64,000 nt of DNA from JAUVKT01 sp036350795 (GCA_036350795.1 JAZBNV010000038.1:5340-69339); one strand, 5' to 3'; shown: positions 35,816-45,080, counted from the stretch's first letter. Numbers and translations are program-made. The notes: generated by a model not told the origin, from the sequence alone.

Positions 35816-35845
35816 CAAATCTAATTATTAAAATTATAAATGCAA
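35816..35845 (-). promoter_or_regulatory. Promoter of trpL-trpB2
   Basis: On the minus strand TTG (35843-35845), 19 bases, then TAGATTTG (35816-35823), an excellent fit to the Bacteroidota consensus. It begins nine bases beyond the stop of the upstream lipoprotein gene. Confidence 0.8.
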
Positions 35846-35853
35846 TAGTCGGG

Positions 35854-36861
35854 CTAATTTTTTTGCAGCTGGTTTTCCAGTACCAGACTGTCATTAATTC
35901 TCCTGGTTAAAATATATCCATATTCCCTCGACTTCTTTTCCTTATACCTTCCCCATGCAAGGGTAGTATATTCTTTTGCTCTTTCAAGTTCACCCAGTAT
36001 CTCGTATACAACGGCAAGGTTATGTGCTGCCCTGCCCCTGTCTTTAGTGCTACCGGCTTCAAGAGATCTTTCAAGAGATTCAAGAGCTTTATCCCAGTCG
36101 TTAAGTTGCATCATTCTTGCTCCCATATCCAGGTCGGGCGATCTCTTCGACTTTTTAAAGTAATCCCGGTTGACAAGGTACCAGGCAGGAGTAATTCTTT
36201 GCCCGTAAATATTACCTGCTGCAAAGCTGGTTTCTCTTATTGCCTTGTTTTTATTAAGGACAGCGTTTGCGGCTGCCAGTATTGACCCGCCAGATTCCCA
36301 CGACATTGCATGAGAAAAGTGAAACTCGTCAATTATTGTAGCCCGGGATGGATAATACATTCTGAAACCACAATTCACAGTTGCTTCACCTCCGGCTCGC
36401 AGATTCAGAATTGAGCCCTCTGAACTGGCACTGGAAACAATAAAGTCAGAGTCGTATGTTTCGAGCGATACCAGGGCATCAACATCATATTTAACACAAA
36501 GTGCTTCTACCTCCTGCCAACTCAGGGGCTCAGGAAACATAAAGCCTGATCCTGATCCTACCATAAGCTCATTTGTGCGCATTACTGTGTACCTGTCGGT
36601 AGTGCTCAGACTATTATTCAGGCCGTCGATAACAAACTGGGTACTAAGGCGGTCCTGTTCAAGTCCTTCGCCCGTAAGCAGTCCTTCGATTTTATTCAGA
36701 TCGCTGTTTTCAGGCAGGGATCTGTCGATTATTGCAATACTCTGCACAGAGTTTGGAATTATTACAGGTGCCGGTGCAAGCACATTAAAGCTTATCCTTG
36801 ATGCAGCACAGCTGTTAAACAGTACAGCCAGGATGATTATCAGATATCTCAGATTCTTCAT
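35854..36861 (-). CDS. DUF6340-like lipoprotein with C-terminal TPR-like segment
   Basis: 335 residues. Lipoprotein signal NLRYLIIILAVLFNSCAAS. The mature part begins VLAPAPVIIPNSVQSIAIIDRSL and contains LSWQEVEALCVKYDVDALVSLETYDSD, features of the Bacteroidota DUF6340 family of outer-envelope lipoproteins. The C-terminal 80 residues look TPR-like (WDKALESLERSLEAGSTKDRGRAAHNLAVVYEILGELERAKEYT). No enzyme motif seen. Although upstream of trpB2 on the same strand, the trp promoter and attenuator separate the two. Family name is from recall and is the less certain part. Confidence 0.75.
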   Translation of the reverse strand: MKNLRYLIIILAVLFNSCAASRISFNVLAPAPVIIPNSVQSIAIIDRSLPENSDLNKIEGLLTGEGLEQDRLSTQFVIDGLNNSLSTTDRYTVMRTNELMVGSGSGFMFPEPLSWQEVEALCVKYDVDALVSLETYDSDFIVSSASSEGSILNLRAGGEATVNCGFRMYYPSRATIIDEFHFSHAMSWESGGSILAAANAVLNKNKAIRETSFAAGNIYGQRITPAWYLVNRDYFKKSKRSPDLDMGARMMQLNDWDKALESLERSLEAGSTKDRGRAAHNLAVVYEILGELERAKEYTTLAWGRYKEKKSREYGYILTRRINDSLVLENQLQKN

Positions 36862-37042
36862 TATAAAGTGGTTTTTTTCAAAGATACAATTATAATGCCA
36901 GATGGAAATTATACCCGTCTAAAACAGGCGGGATGAATCTCATTATCGCTGCGTTAAAAAAAGTTAAGAAATACATTGTATTTAGAACTAATGATTATTA
37001 GTCGTAACTTTTCAAAAATATTTTCTAACCAATACTATTGAA

Positions 37043-38668
37043 ATGAAAAAGCATGCATTATTATTATTGTTGTTAATAATCCTGATCCCGAATAACGCCA
37101 GGTCCCAGCACAACCCTAAAGACATGGGCTTAAGCGTAATAACCATGGATGCTATTAAGGCCCAGCTTGAGTTTCTTTCTTCAGACTGGACAGAAGGAAG
37201 GGAAACCGGAACCAGGGGTATATACATGGCCGGTGATTATGTAGCAAGTATGTTTAAGTATTCCGGAGTAAAAGGAGGGGGCGACCCTGAAAGAAGAAAC
37301 TTCAGGCGCATGATGGATATGAGGTCTTTACAGGCACCGGAAAATTCATATTTCCAGAATTTTACACTGATTGAGTCTACTCCGTCAGGAGGAGGTACCC
37401 TTACTTTAAGCAAGGGAAATGTAAATTATATTTTCCAGGAGAATGTTGATTTTAGTTTAAGGGCAAGAAGTTCGAACGATTGTGTGGGAGAGATAGTATT
37501 TATTGGCTATGGAATTAAAAGTGCCGAGTATGGAATTGATGAAATTGGCAGTATTGATCTTAAAGGCAAGGTGGTGCTCAGGCTTGGAGGATACCCGGGT
37601 ATAAACAACCCGGAGTCAAAATTGAGCAAGTTGTTCCAGGAAGACAGAAGGGCGGCTTATACACTTACCAGGGAAAAGAATTCCATTCTTGAAGAAATGG
37701 GAGCCCTGGCTGTTATAGATATTAACGAAGGACAGGATATGGGTAATTCGTTTGGCGAGGATTATGAAGGTAAGGAAATGGCCCCGAATGAGTCGAGGTC
37801 GAACCAGGCTTTTACAAGGCTGGGTCTGTACGACGAAAATGCCACCGCACCTCTGCTTAATATTTCTGTTACCGGCAAAGTAATAAATGCCATACTTAAG
37901 GATTCGGGGATTAATATTGACAAATATAAGAAGGATGCCGAAACCGCAACAAAGTTTAAGCCGGTGGTTGTCAAGGGGAATACACTTGCGATTAAAAACG
38001 AGGTAAAGCAGCGCAGGGTTAATGTCCGGAATGTGGTTGCAATGGTGGAAGGTGAAAAGAAAGATGAGTTTATTGTTGTAGGAGCTCATATGGATCATAT
38101 GGGGATGAGCGGAGGAAGGATATGGAACGGGGCCGACGATAATGCTTCAGGTACTGTTGGTGTACTGACAATTGCAAGAGCTTTTGCGGCAGCAGGCGTG
38201 AAGCCTCAGAGAACAGTAATCTTTTGTGCATGGACAGGCGAAGAAAAAGGACTTCTTGGCTCAACTTACTGGGCAAATAATCCATCCTACGGCAGTATTG
38301 ACCAGTGCAGGTTCTATCTTAACTATGATATGATAGCAAGAGATGCGGTTAACGACCAGGAAAAGGTAAATGTTGGTGTTACTTATAATAAAGATTATCC
38401 CTACCTGGAAGAACTATCGAAGAAGAATGCCGAAGAGTATGGCCTTAAAATGAACTTCACATACAGGGCCCAGGAAAAACCAACAGGCGGAAGCGATTAT
38501 ACTGCTTTTACAAATAATGGTGTTCCTATAATTGCGGTAATGGCAGCAATGCACCCGGAGTATCATACACCGGCTGATGAGATCAACCTGGTTAACTGGG
38601 ATAAGATGCTGGAGATTATTAAGCTGGGATTCCTGAATATGTGGGATATTGCAAATTCAGATTTCTAG
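37043..38668 (+). CDS. Exported M28 family metallopeptidase
   Basis: 541 residues with a signal peptide (HALLLLLLIILIPNNARSQ). A PA-like insert around residues 130-290 (FIGYGIKSAEYGIDEIGSIDLKGKVVLRLGG) precedes the M28 core. Zinc ligands follow the family pattern: His and Asp in GAHMDHMG near 349, NGADDNASGTVGVL, catalytic Glu pair in WTGEEKGLLGS, Asp in YDMIARDA, and the last His in YHTPADE. Such enzymes are aminopeptidases or glutamate-carboxypeptidase-like. A hairpin terminator lies 38 bases after the stop, so it is probably a single-gene unit. Confidence 0.9.
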   Translation: MKKHALLLLLLIILIPNNARSQHNPKDMGLSVITMDAIKAQLEFLSSDWTEGRETGTRGIYMAGDYVASMFKYSGVKGGGDPERRNFRRMMDMRSLQAPENSYFQNFTLIESTPSGGGTLTLSKGNVNYIFQENVDFSLRARSSNDCVGEIVFIGYGIKSAEYGIDEIGSIDLKGKVVLRLGGYPGINNPESKLSKLFQEDRRAAYTLTREKNSILEEMGALAVIDINEGQDMGNSFGEDYEGKEMAPNESRSNQAFTRLGLYDENATAPLLNISVTGKVINAILKDSGINIDKYKKDAETATKFKPVVVKGNTLAIKNEVKQRRVNVRNVVAMVEGEKKDEFIVVGAHMDHMGMSGGRIWNGADDNASGTVGVLTIARAFAAAGVKPQRTVIFCAWTGEEKGLLGSTYWANNPSYGSIDQCRFYLNYDMIARDAVNDQEKVNVGVTYNKDYPYLEELSKKNAEEYGLKMNFTYRAQEKPTGGSDYTAFTNNGVPIIAVMAAMHPEYHTPADEINLVNWDKMLEIIKLGFLNMWDIANSDF

Positions 38669-38706
38669 GCCCGACTATCAGGCCGGATTTATATTAGTGA
38701 CAAAAG

Positions 38707-38732
38707 ACCCTCCTTCTTCAGGAGGGTTTTTT
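38707..38732 (+). terminator. Rho-independent terminator after the M28 peptidase
   Basis: ACCCTCCT and AGGAGGGT enclose a short TC-rich loop and are followed by six T. Confidence 0.92.
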
Positions 38733-38785
38733 GTATTATACTGATAATTACTTAATTTTATGGTTCATAACTAAAACCTAGCATC

Positions 38786-39502
38786 ATGACTGAACAATCT
38801 TTTGACTTCGGTTCCTTTATAAAGGGATCTATCGACTCAATTGTGAAACCAAAGGAATATTTTTCTTCTCTTAAAACCGACGGCAGCATTGCCGGGCCGG
38901 TGATTAAGGTTCTTATTTATGGAGCTATTTCAGGAGTATTTGCCCTTCTGTGGAGCTTACTTAACCTGAGTGCTTCAATCGGTGCTTTTGGAGGTGCAAT
39001 AGGTATTATGGCTTTTATCTGGTCTGTTATTGCTGCTGTTATCGGACTGTTTATTGGTGCTGTAATTATGCTTATTCTGTCGGCTATAACAGGAGGGAAT
39101 ACTGATTATGTAGCCAACCTTCATGTTACAGCTGCCCTTATGGTACTGATGCCGGTAGCATCAATACTGGGAGTGTTTGGTGGCATTAACCTTACGCTAT
39201 GGGGAATTATAAGGCTGCTGGTAAACCTCTATGGGCTCTACATGCTTTATTTTGCTCTTACCGGATCCCTGAAGGGAAAGGAACAGGGTGCAAAGGTTCT
39301 GGTAATAGTGCTGGTGGCTCTACTGGTTCTTTTCAGGATAATTGGTATGTTTACGAAGAAAGCAGCAAACAGATTCCTTGATGATATGGGAGTAAACGAG
39401 GAGTTTATGGAAGAGTATCAGAAAGATATGAAGAAGGGACTTAAGGATCTTACGAAGGAGCTTGAAGAAGCGATGGAGGACCTTGAGGATGATGAGAAAT
39501 AA
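38786..39502 (+). CDS. Yip1-family membrane protein
   Basis: 238 residues. A short cytosolic start (FIKGSIDSIVKPKEYFSSLKTDGSIAGPVIKVLIYG) typical of bacterial Yip1/DUF proteins is followed by five hydrophobic segments (VFALLWSLLNLSAS, IIMAFIWSVIAAVIGLFIGAVIMLILSA, VTAALMVLMPVASILGVFGGI, LYGLYMLYFALTG, VLVIVLVALLVLFRIIGMF). The last 45 residues are a charged helix rich in Glu, Asp and Lys (LTKELEEAMEDLEDDEK). No function is established for bacterial members; it might be a small membrane organiser. It converges with ppk2. Confidence 0.78.
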   Translation: MTEQSFDFGSFIKGSIDSIVKPKEYFSSLKTDGSIAGPVIKVLIYGAISGVFALLWSLLNLSASIGAFGGAIGIMAFIWSVIAAVIGLFIGAVIMLILSAITGGNTDYVANLHVTAALMVLMPVASILGVFGGINLTLWGIIRLLVNLYGLYMLYFALTGSLKGKEQGAKVLVIVLVALLVLFRIIGMFTKKAANRFLDDMGVNEEFMEEYQKDMKKGLKDLTKELEEAMEDLEDDEK

Positions 39503-39523
39503 AGTGATTTAGAATAAAAATAA

Positions 39524-39544
39524 GGGGAGCGCAGCAGCTCCCCC
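39524..39544 (-). terminator. Hairpin between yip1-like gene and ppk2
   Basis: GGGGAGC and GCTCCCC form a 7-bp stem with a six-base loop. On the minus strand a T-rich tract (TTATTTTTATT) follows, so it fits termination of ppk2, whose stop is three bases away. Confidence 0.65.
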
Positions 39545-39546
39545 TA

Positions 39547-40341
39547 TCAGTATATCTCCGGGACAAAGGTCTGCTCGCTGATCGGAGGTCTGACATACCC
39601 GGTTTTTACAACTTCCGGCAGTTCTATCTTTGTATATTTTATTTCTTCATAAGGAATCTTTGAAAGCAGGTGACTTATGCAATTCAGCCTGGCTCTTCTT
39701 TTATCATCACCGTTAACCACCCACCATGGAGAGACTTTAGTATCAGTATAGGAAAACATCTCGTCCTTTGCTTTTGAATATTCCACCCATTTGCTGCGTG
39801 AAGCAAGGTCCATGGTGCTGAATTTCCATCTCCTTAAAGGATCTTCCAGGCGCTCTGTAAAACGTTTTTCCTGTTCCTCGTCGCTAACAGAAAACCAGTA
39901 CTTTATCAGTATAATTCCTGAGTGAATCAGTATTTCTTCAAACCTGGGGCAAGATCTTAAAAAGTCCCAGTATTCATCGTCGCTGCAGTATCCCATTACT
40001 CTTTCCACCCCTGTGCGGTTATACCAGCTCCTGTCGAATAATACCATTTCGCCGGCCGCAGGAAGATGTGCCACATATCTCTGGAAATACCATTGTGTTT
40101 TTTCTTTCTCGGTAGGAACACCCAGGGCCACCACCCTGCAAACCCTCGGATTAAGACTGCTTGAGATTCTTTTTATCACACCTCCCTTACCTGCTGCATC
40201 CCTGCCCTCGAAAATCACCACCACCCTGGTGCCGCTGGCTTTTATCCACTCGTGCATCTTAACCAGTTCTATCTGAAGCTTTTCAAGCTCACTGAAGTAA
40301 TAACTCTTTTGAAGCCTTTCACCATTATCTTCATTTTTCAT
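39547..40341 (-). CDS. ppk2: Polyphosphate kinase 2
   Basis: 264 residues, the size of a one-domain PPK2. Walker A is EGRDAAGKGGVIKRI, the lid and Walker B regions contain TEKEKTQWYFQRYVAHLP and VLFDRSWYNRTGVERVMG, followed by SDEEQEKRFTERLEDPLRRWKFS and DLASRSKWVEYSKAKDEMF. PPK2 enzymes use polyphosphate to phosphorylate NDPs or NMPs (or the reverse). The sequence looks like the class I (NDP) type, though class cannot be settled by eye. A CHAD-domain protein, a fold that binds polyphosphate, is encoded 15 kb away at 54798. Confidence 0.93.
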   Translation of the reverse strand: MKNEDNGERLQKSYYFSELEKLQIELVKMHEWIKASGTRVVVIFEGRDAAGKGGVIKRISSSLNPRVCRVVALGVPTEKEKTQWYFQRYVAHLPAAGEMVLFDRSWYNRTGVERVMGYCSDDEYWDFLRSCPRFEEILIHSGIILIKYWFSVSDEEQEKRFTERLEDPLRRWKFSTMDLASRSKWVEYSKAKDEMFSYTDTKVSPWWVVNGDDKRRARLNCISHLLSKIPYEEIKYTKIELPEVVKTGYVRPPISEQTFVPEIY

Positions 40342-40458
40342 AATCCTTATTTAACTGGTTGTCAGGTAAATTTATTTAAAATTTATCAAACGCAGAAATT
40401 ATTGAATCTAAGCTAATGATTTGACTTAGTTATAAAGTTGTTTATAAGAAAGCCCTCA

Positions 40459-40848
40459 TTATTTTACTTCATGTCCCGAGGCATAGCTGTCTGCAATAAA
40501 CCATAGCAGATAGGATACCAGGAATATCAGTATTCCATAAAGCGAAGTGATCATCGAAACCTTAAGGCCTCCTGCAAGTAATGAGGGTGATATTTCGGTA
40601 ACCTGCTCTATAATCTCAAAGGCATCGTATAATCCAATCATCTGACCCAGGAAACCAACAACAAGAGAAAAAGTACCGAGGCTCTTAAGATACTTTAGTT
40701 TCTGTCTGGTTTCTGAGATATCTTTATAATCTTTCCGGCTAATTAAAACATAATAGTAAACAGCAATTGCCACTATGGCTGTTAATAATAATGTAAGGAT
40801 TCCCATAAATAATGGTCCACCCTGGTAGAATAATTTAAACATATGCAA
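40459..40848 (-). CDS. Small MotA/TolQ/ExbB-like membrane protein
   Basis: 129 residues, three membrane helices: GGPLFMGILTLLLTAIVAIAVYYYVLI, YLKSLGTFSLVVGFLGQMIGLYDAF and GLKVSMITSLYGILIFLVSYLLWFI. The GPLFMGIL start, the LGTFSLVVGFLGQMIGLYDAF loop and the LLAGGLKVSMITSLYGILIF segment match the conserved channel part of MotA/TolQ/ExbB proteins, but the large cytoplasmic regions are missing and no ExbD/MotB partner is adjacent. It could start two codons later at the next Met. It is divergent from the LytTR regulator gene. Confidence 0.75.
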   Translation of the reverse strand: MHMFKLFYQGGPLFMGILTLLLTAIVAIAVYYYVLISRKDYKDISETRQKLKYLKSLGTFSLVVGFLGQMIGLYDAFEIIEQVTEISPSLLAGGLKVSMITSLYGILIFLVSYLLWFIADSYASGHEVK

Positions 40849-40994
40849 TAATTTTAATTAATAAATAAGTATGCTTCAAAGTTAAGGTGTGTGGTTTGTT
40901 TAATGCAAGGTAGAAAACTGCTCAAAACCTGCAGATCGTCGATAAATACGCGGTTTGTTTATGAAATTCCGAAAATAAGCTCCAAATTTAAAAT

Positions 40995-41738
40995 ATGAGA
41001 ACACAATACAGGATATTATTCTGGAGTCTTGTCTACCTGGTACTGCTAATAACTTTTGGTAATGCGGCAGGGAACTATATTCATTCATTCTATTTTGTAA
41101 GTTTCTTTTTCCCCGTGGTTTTTGCTACATCATGGTTTTTTTATGAAATACTGGTTATTAAGTATTTGATTGGGAAGAAATACTTCAGGTTTTTCCTATA
41201 TACCTTTTACCTGATTATTATTTCCATTAACCTGGAAATGGTAATTGTTTTTATCGCATTAACCTTATTGAGCTATTATGAATCTGAAAACATGAGGAGT
41301 ATCCTTACTGATTTCAGGCTAATGCCTGTTGTAATGTACCTTATAGTGTTTATTTCTGCTTTTGTTTCTGTGATTTCACAACTGCTTATTGAAAATGAAA
41401 GGAAAAGAAGTCCTGGTGATTCTCCTGTGATGTATATTGAAATAAGATCGGAGAGGAAGAACCGGAGGGTACTGCTCGATTCAATAATATATATTGAGAG
41501 CATGGCTGATTATGTAATAATATTCACGCTCGATAGTGAAAAGATTATTACCAGGCAGCGGATTAGTTACTTCGAACGTTTTCTTCCCGGTAATTTTCTC
41601 AGGATTCACAGATCTTACATTGTTAACACAGACCATCTGCGGTCGTACAACAGGGAAGAGGTAACTGTTCCCGGTGCATCCCTTCCTGTCAGCAGGACCT
41701 ACAAAGACGAAGTTTCAGAAAGGCTGAGCAGTAAATAA
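40995..41738 (+). CDS. Membrane-anchored LytTR transcription regulator
   Basis: 247 residues. The first 135 residues hold four membrane helices (ILFWSLVYLVLLITFGNAAG, FVSFFFPVVFATSWFFYEIL, FFLYTFYLIIISINLEMVIVFIALTLL, LMPVVMYLIVFISAFVSVISQLL). Residues 148-247 are a LytTR DNA-binding domain (YIEIRSERKNRRVLLDSIIYIESMADYVIIF, RISYFERFLPGNFLRIHRSYIVN, VPGASLPVSRTYKDEV). No receiver domain is present, so it is not a two-component response regulator; it may sense a membrane signal directly or act with an unlinked histidine kinase. Divergent from the ExbB/MotA-like gene, a possible target. Confidence 0.88.
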   Translation: MRTQYRILFWSLVYLVLLITFGNAAGNYIHSFYFVSFFFPVVFATSWFFYEILVIKYLIGKKYFRFFLYTFYLIIISINLEMVIVFIALTLLSYYESENMRSILTDFRLMPVVMYLIVFISAFVSVISQLLIENERKRSPGDSPVMYIEIRSERKNRRVLLDSIIYIESMADYVIIFTLDSEKIITRQRISYFERFLPGNFLRIHRSYIVNTDHLRSYNREEVTVPGASLPVSRTYKDEVSERLSSK

Positions 41739-41927
41739 ACCTTTTTCTGTTCGTATTTATCATTAAGCTAAACTTTCCCGCCTGTCTAAATCATTTCGTT
41801 AGCATCCCGCTGATCTGTATTTTCTTTATATCAGGGAGGCATTTTATAATATATATCATACCATTCTGATTATCATTTTAATATATAGTAAATTGTTCCT
41901 GCCTCTTACACCTTAAACTCACTTATT

Positions 41928-43427
41928 ATGAAACTTCCATCCTCATTTTACAACCCGGCTTCACTGCTGGGTAGTATCCTGGCCTCAATAAGCTTGCTTA
42001 TAATTATATTCTTCCTGGTTGGAACATCACTTTTCGATATAGGAGGCTCGTACGTGGGACTGATAATTTTTATTATACTCCCGGTTTTTCTTATTATAGG
42101 TCTTATTCTTATCCCCTTTGGTATGCTTCGCCGGTCGCGTAAAATAAAGCGTGAAGGTGATGCTGCTATTAAGAAAGGGATTAAGCTGGATTTAAACGAT
42201 AAACGTCACTGGAATGCTATTGCACTCTTTGTTTTTGTAACCTTCCTTTTTCTGTTTTTAACGGCCATTGGCAGTTACGAGGCTTTCCACTACACAGAGT
42301 CGAATGAGTTTTGTGGTACTCTTTGCCATAAGGTAATGGAGCCTGAGTGGGTGGCTTACCAGGAGTCGACACATTCGAGGGTAAATTGTGTTGAATGTCA
42401 TGTAGGAACAGGAGCAAACTGGTATGTGAGGAGTAAACTGTCGGGACTATACCAGGTTTACTCGGTAATCTTTAAAAAGTATCCGCAACCAATACCAACA
42501 CCGATACACAACCTTCGGCCTGCAAGGGAAACGTGTGAAAAATGTCACTGGCCCGGGAAATTCTATTCTTACAGGTTAAGGAATGAAAAGCATTTTCTTG
42601 CTGATTCGGATAATACGGAATGGAACATTCAGCTAAAGATGAAGATCGGGCCCGAGTATAGTTCCCAGGGTCTTAGCGAGGGTATACACTGGCACATTAA
42701 TCCTGATATTAAGGTTGAATATAGAGCCTCGGCTGAAAACAGGGAATTCATACCCTGGGTCAGGTATATCAATACTTCGAAGGGGGACACTGTTATTTAT
42801 ACGGATATTATGGATCCCATCGATAACAATGCGCTTGATACACTGGAAGTCAGAACGATGGACTGTATCGACTGTCATAACAGGCCCTCACATCATTACC
42901 TTGCACCACAGGAATTTACTGATCTGCTTATGGCATCGGGGGAGATACCCTCAGATCTGCCTGAGGTGAAGGCTCTCGCTATGGAGGTATTTAATAATTC
43001 CTTCGATTTTAAAGATTCTGCGATGATAGCAATAGGCAGGAGGATAACTGAATTTTACCAGGCTGAATATCCGGATATTTTAAAACAAAAGCCGGAGTTA
43101 ATTGACAGGGCTAAGGCTGGTTTTCTGAGGGGTTTCTCAAAAAACATCTTTCCTGAGATGAAGGCCAGCTGGGATGTTTATCCAAATCATATCGGTCACG
43201 TTGAGTTTAATGGCTGTTTCAGATGCCACAATGGTAATCATGAAAGCTCTGCAGGAGATATTATCTCAAGAGATTGCAATCTCTGTCATACAATTCTGGG
43301 TCAGGGGACTTTAGATGAATACCAGGCAACTTCAGTAAATATGTCCCTGGAATTCAGACACCCGGTTGATATTGGTGAGTCGTGGAAAGAGTATACCTGC
43401 ACTGATTGCCACAGATATTTATACTAG
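41928..43427 (+). CDS. NapC/NirT-like multiheme cytochrome c
   Basis: 499 residues. Membrane helices occur at about 14-35, 42-66 and 90-112, then a long periplasmic part. Heme sites: the first, CGTLCH near 129-134, has three residues between the cysteines (CX3CH); six normal CXXCH sites follow in CVECHVG, CEKCHWPG, CIDCHNR, CFRCHNG, CNLCHTI and CTDCHRY. Seven hemes are therefore possible. The sequence after the first site (KVMEPEWVAYQESTHSRVNCVECHVG) is the NapC/NirT quinol-dehydrogenase pattern. The likely role is passing electrons from the menaquinol pool to a periplasmic acceptor; no reductase partner gene is next to it. It overlaps the convergent DUF2867 gene by four bases. Confidence 0.9.
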   Translation: MKLPSSFYNPASLLGSILASISLLIIIFFLVGTSLFDIGGSYVGLIIFIILPVFLIIGLILIPFGMLRRSRKIKREGDAAIKKGIKLDLNDKRHWNAIALFVFVTFLFLFLTAIGSYEAFHYTESNEFCGTLCHKVMEPEWVAYQESTHSRVNCVECHVGTGANWYVRSKLSGLYQVYSVIFKKYPQPIPTPIHNLRPARETCEKCHWPGKFYSYRLRNEKHFLADSDNTEWNIQLKMKIGPEYSSQGLSEGIHWHINPDIKVEYRASAENREFIPWVRYINTSKGDTVIYTDIMDPIDNNALDTLEVRTMDCIDCHNRPSHHYLAPQEFTDLLMASGEIPSDLPEVKALAMEVFNNSFDFKDSAMIAIGRRITEFYQAEYPDILKQKPELIDRAKAGFLRGFSKNIFPEMKASWDVYPNHIGHVEFNGCFRCHNGNHESSAGDIISRDCNLCHTILGQGTLDEYQATSVNMSLEFRHPVDIGESWKEYTCTDCHRYLY

Positions 43428-44878
43428 GATTTCATTATTATCTCTAATGTGGGCCTGCCCCGGGCAATAACTTTTGCCATACCTTTAAATATAAAAAAAT
43501 GGAATGGCATTAGAATAAACCAGTATAGGCGACCGTAAATACCTTTAGGCCTGTAGGTAGCCTCCTGTCTTAATTTTCCTTTGTCGGTAATGTAAAATTC
43601 GAGCCACGCTTCACCGGGAAGCTTCATCTCAGCATAGAGTAGCAGGCGTCTTTGTTCTTTATCGGCCAGCAATACCCTCCAGAAATCGAGTGCATCGCCG
43701 GCATGTATTTCGTAGATATTGGTTCTTCCCCTTCTGAGGCCGATACCTCCTGAAAGTTTATCCAGAAAGCCCCTGATATTCCATATCCAGCTTGCATAAT
43801 ACCAGCCTGTTTCTCCTCCTATTGACCATATTCTTTCCATGGTCGCTTCCACAGAATCAATAACTTCTTCCTGAACATTCCGGTAAACACCGTGCTGGGG
43901 AACCCTGATAAATTCATTTACATCTAAATCCAGCCTGCCGCTGATCATAGAATCCTTCCATGAGGATATGACATTATTTTGTTCAATTCTTGTAAAAGCT
44001 ATTCTGATAGCCTCCTTATAGGGAATTAACTCAATACCAAACTTTTCGGCCAGATCATTTTTTTTTCCGATTACCTCCACCTTCATACTGTCAACCAGGT
44101 TTGCTGCCAGCTTAAATGAGACTGCCGTAACAAAGAATAGCCAGTATGCTGATAGTTTACGCGTCATTATAGGAAGAGGAATAATCAGCCTCTTAAGTTT
44201 CCTCACTTCTGCATACTGGACCAGCATTTCTTTGTATGTCAGTATGTCAGGGCCTCCGATATCATAACCTTTATTATAACATTCTTCACAAAAAAGGGTT
44301 CTGGAAAGGAATGACAGGACATTTCTTACAGATATAGGCTGGGACCTGGTTAAGGCCCACCTGGGAGCCAGCATTATTGGCAGTTTCTCGGTAAGGTCAC
44401 GAATAATCTCAAAGGATGCGCTTCCGGATCCCACTATTATTCCCGCCCTGAGCACGGTAAAGTTATATGAACCTTCACTTAAAATATCTTCAACATTTTT
44501 TCTCGAAGCAAGATGCTTTGACAGCTCACTCGAGTTAACAATGCCGCTTAAATATACAACATGCCTTACACCAATATGATCCATATAAGACCTGAAATTC
44601 TCAGCAGACCTCGATTCAAGATCACTGAAATTCTTCAGTGACTCAGACATAGAATGAATCAGGTAATAAGCTCCATCAATATCTCCTGGTAATGATTCAA
44701 GGTCAGGAAGATCGAGGAAGTCTATCTCAAGGAAACTAACCCGCCTGGATATTGAATCCGACAATGAAATTCTTTCAAGGTCCCTTACGCAGCAAATGAC
44801 CTCGTAGCCCATTTCCAGCAACACATATACCAGTCTTTTGCCTATGTATCCGGACGCTCCGGTTAGTAAAATCCTCAT
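43424..44878 (-). CDS. NAD-dependent epimerase-type oxidoreductase with DUF2867 domain
   Basis: 484 residues. An extended-SDR domain of about 300 residues starts RILLTGASGYIGKRLVYVL and contains YYLIHSMSES and VYLSGIVNSS. A DUF2867 domain fills the rest (MERIWSIGGETGWYYASWIWNIRGFLDKLSGGIGLRRGR, HAGDALDFWRVLLADKEQRRLLLYAEMKLPGEAWLEFYI). The C-terminal stretch WFILMPFHFFIFKGMAKVIA is hydrophobic. Proteins with this two-domain layout are common in environmental bacteria and have no established substrate. It is divergent from nothing close; the upstream 200 bases to the small membrane protein gene hold no gene I can support. Confidence 0.85.
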   Translation of the reverse strand: MRILLTGASGYIGKRLVYVLLEMGYEVICCVRDLERISLSDSISRRVSFLEIDFLDLPDLESLPGDIDGAYYLIHSMSESLKNFSDLESRSAENFRSYMDHIGVRHVVYLSGIVNSSELSKHLASRKNVEDILSEGSYNFTVLRAGIIVGSGSASFEIIRDLTEKLPIMLAPRWALTRSQPISVRNVLSFLSRTLFCEECYNKGYDIGGPDILTYKEMLVQYAEVRKLKRLIIPLPIMTRKLSAYWLFFVTAVSFKLAANLVDSMKVEVIGKKNDLAEKFGIELIPYKEAIRIAFTRIEQNNVISSWKDSMISGRLDLDVNEFIRVPQHGVYRNVQEEVIDSVEATMERIWSIGGETGWYYASWIWNIRGFLDKLSGGIGLRRGRTNIYEIHAGDALDFWRVLLADKEQRRLLLYAEMKLPGEAWLEFYITDKGKLRQEATYRPKGIYGRLYWFILMPFHFFIFKGMAKVIARGRPTLEIIMKS

Positions 44879-45080
44879 ATCAGGTTTATTATTAATCGTT
44901 GAATGCCTGGGCAGACTTGTTTATCAGTGTTTCACCACGGGGGAATTTATCCCTGATAAATGCAAATTGTACAGGCAGTTGCTTACTTTTAAGCTTATAC
45001 AAGGCAAATAAATAATTGCTTAATATATCATATTAACATATTATTAAACAGATTGTTGAGGACAGAAGGTTAAAATTTGT

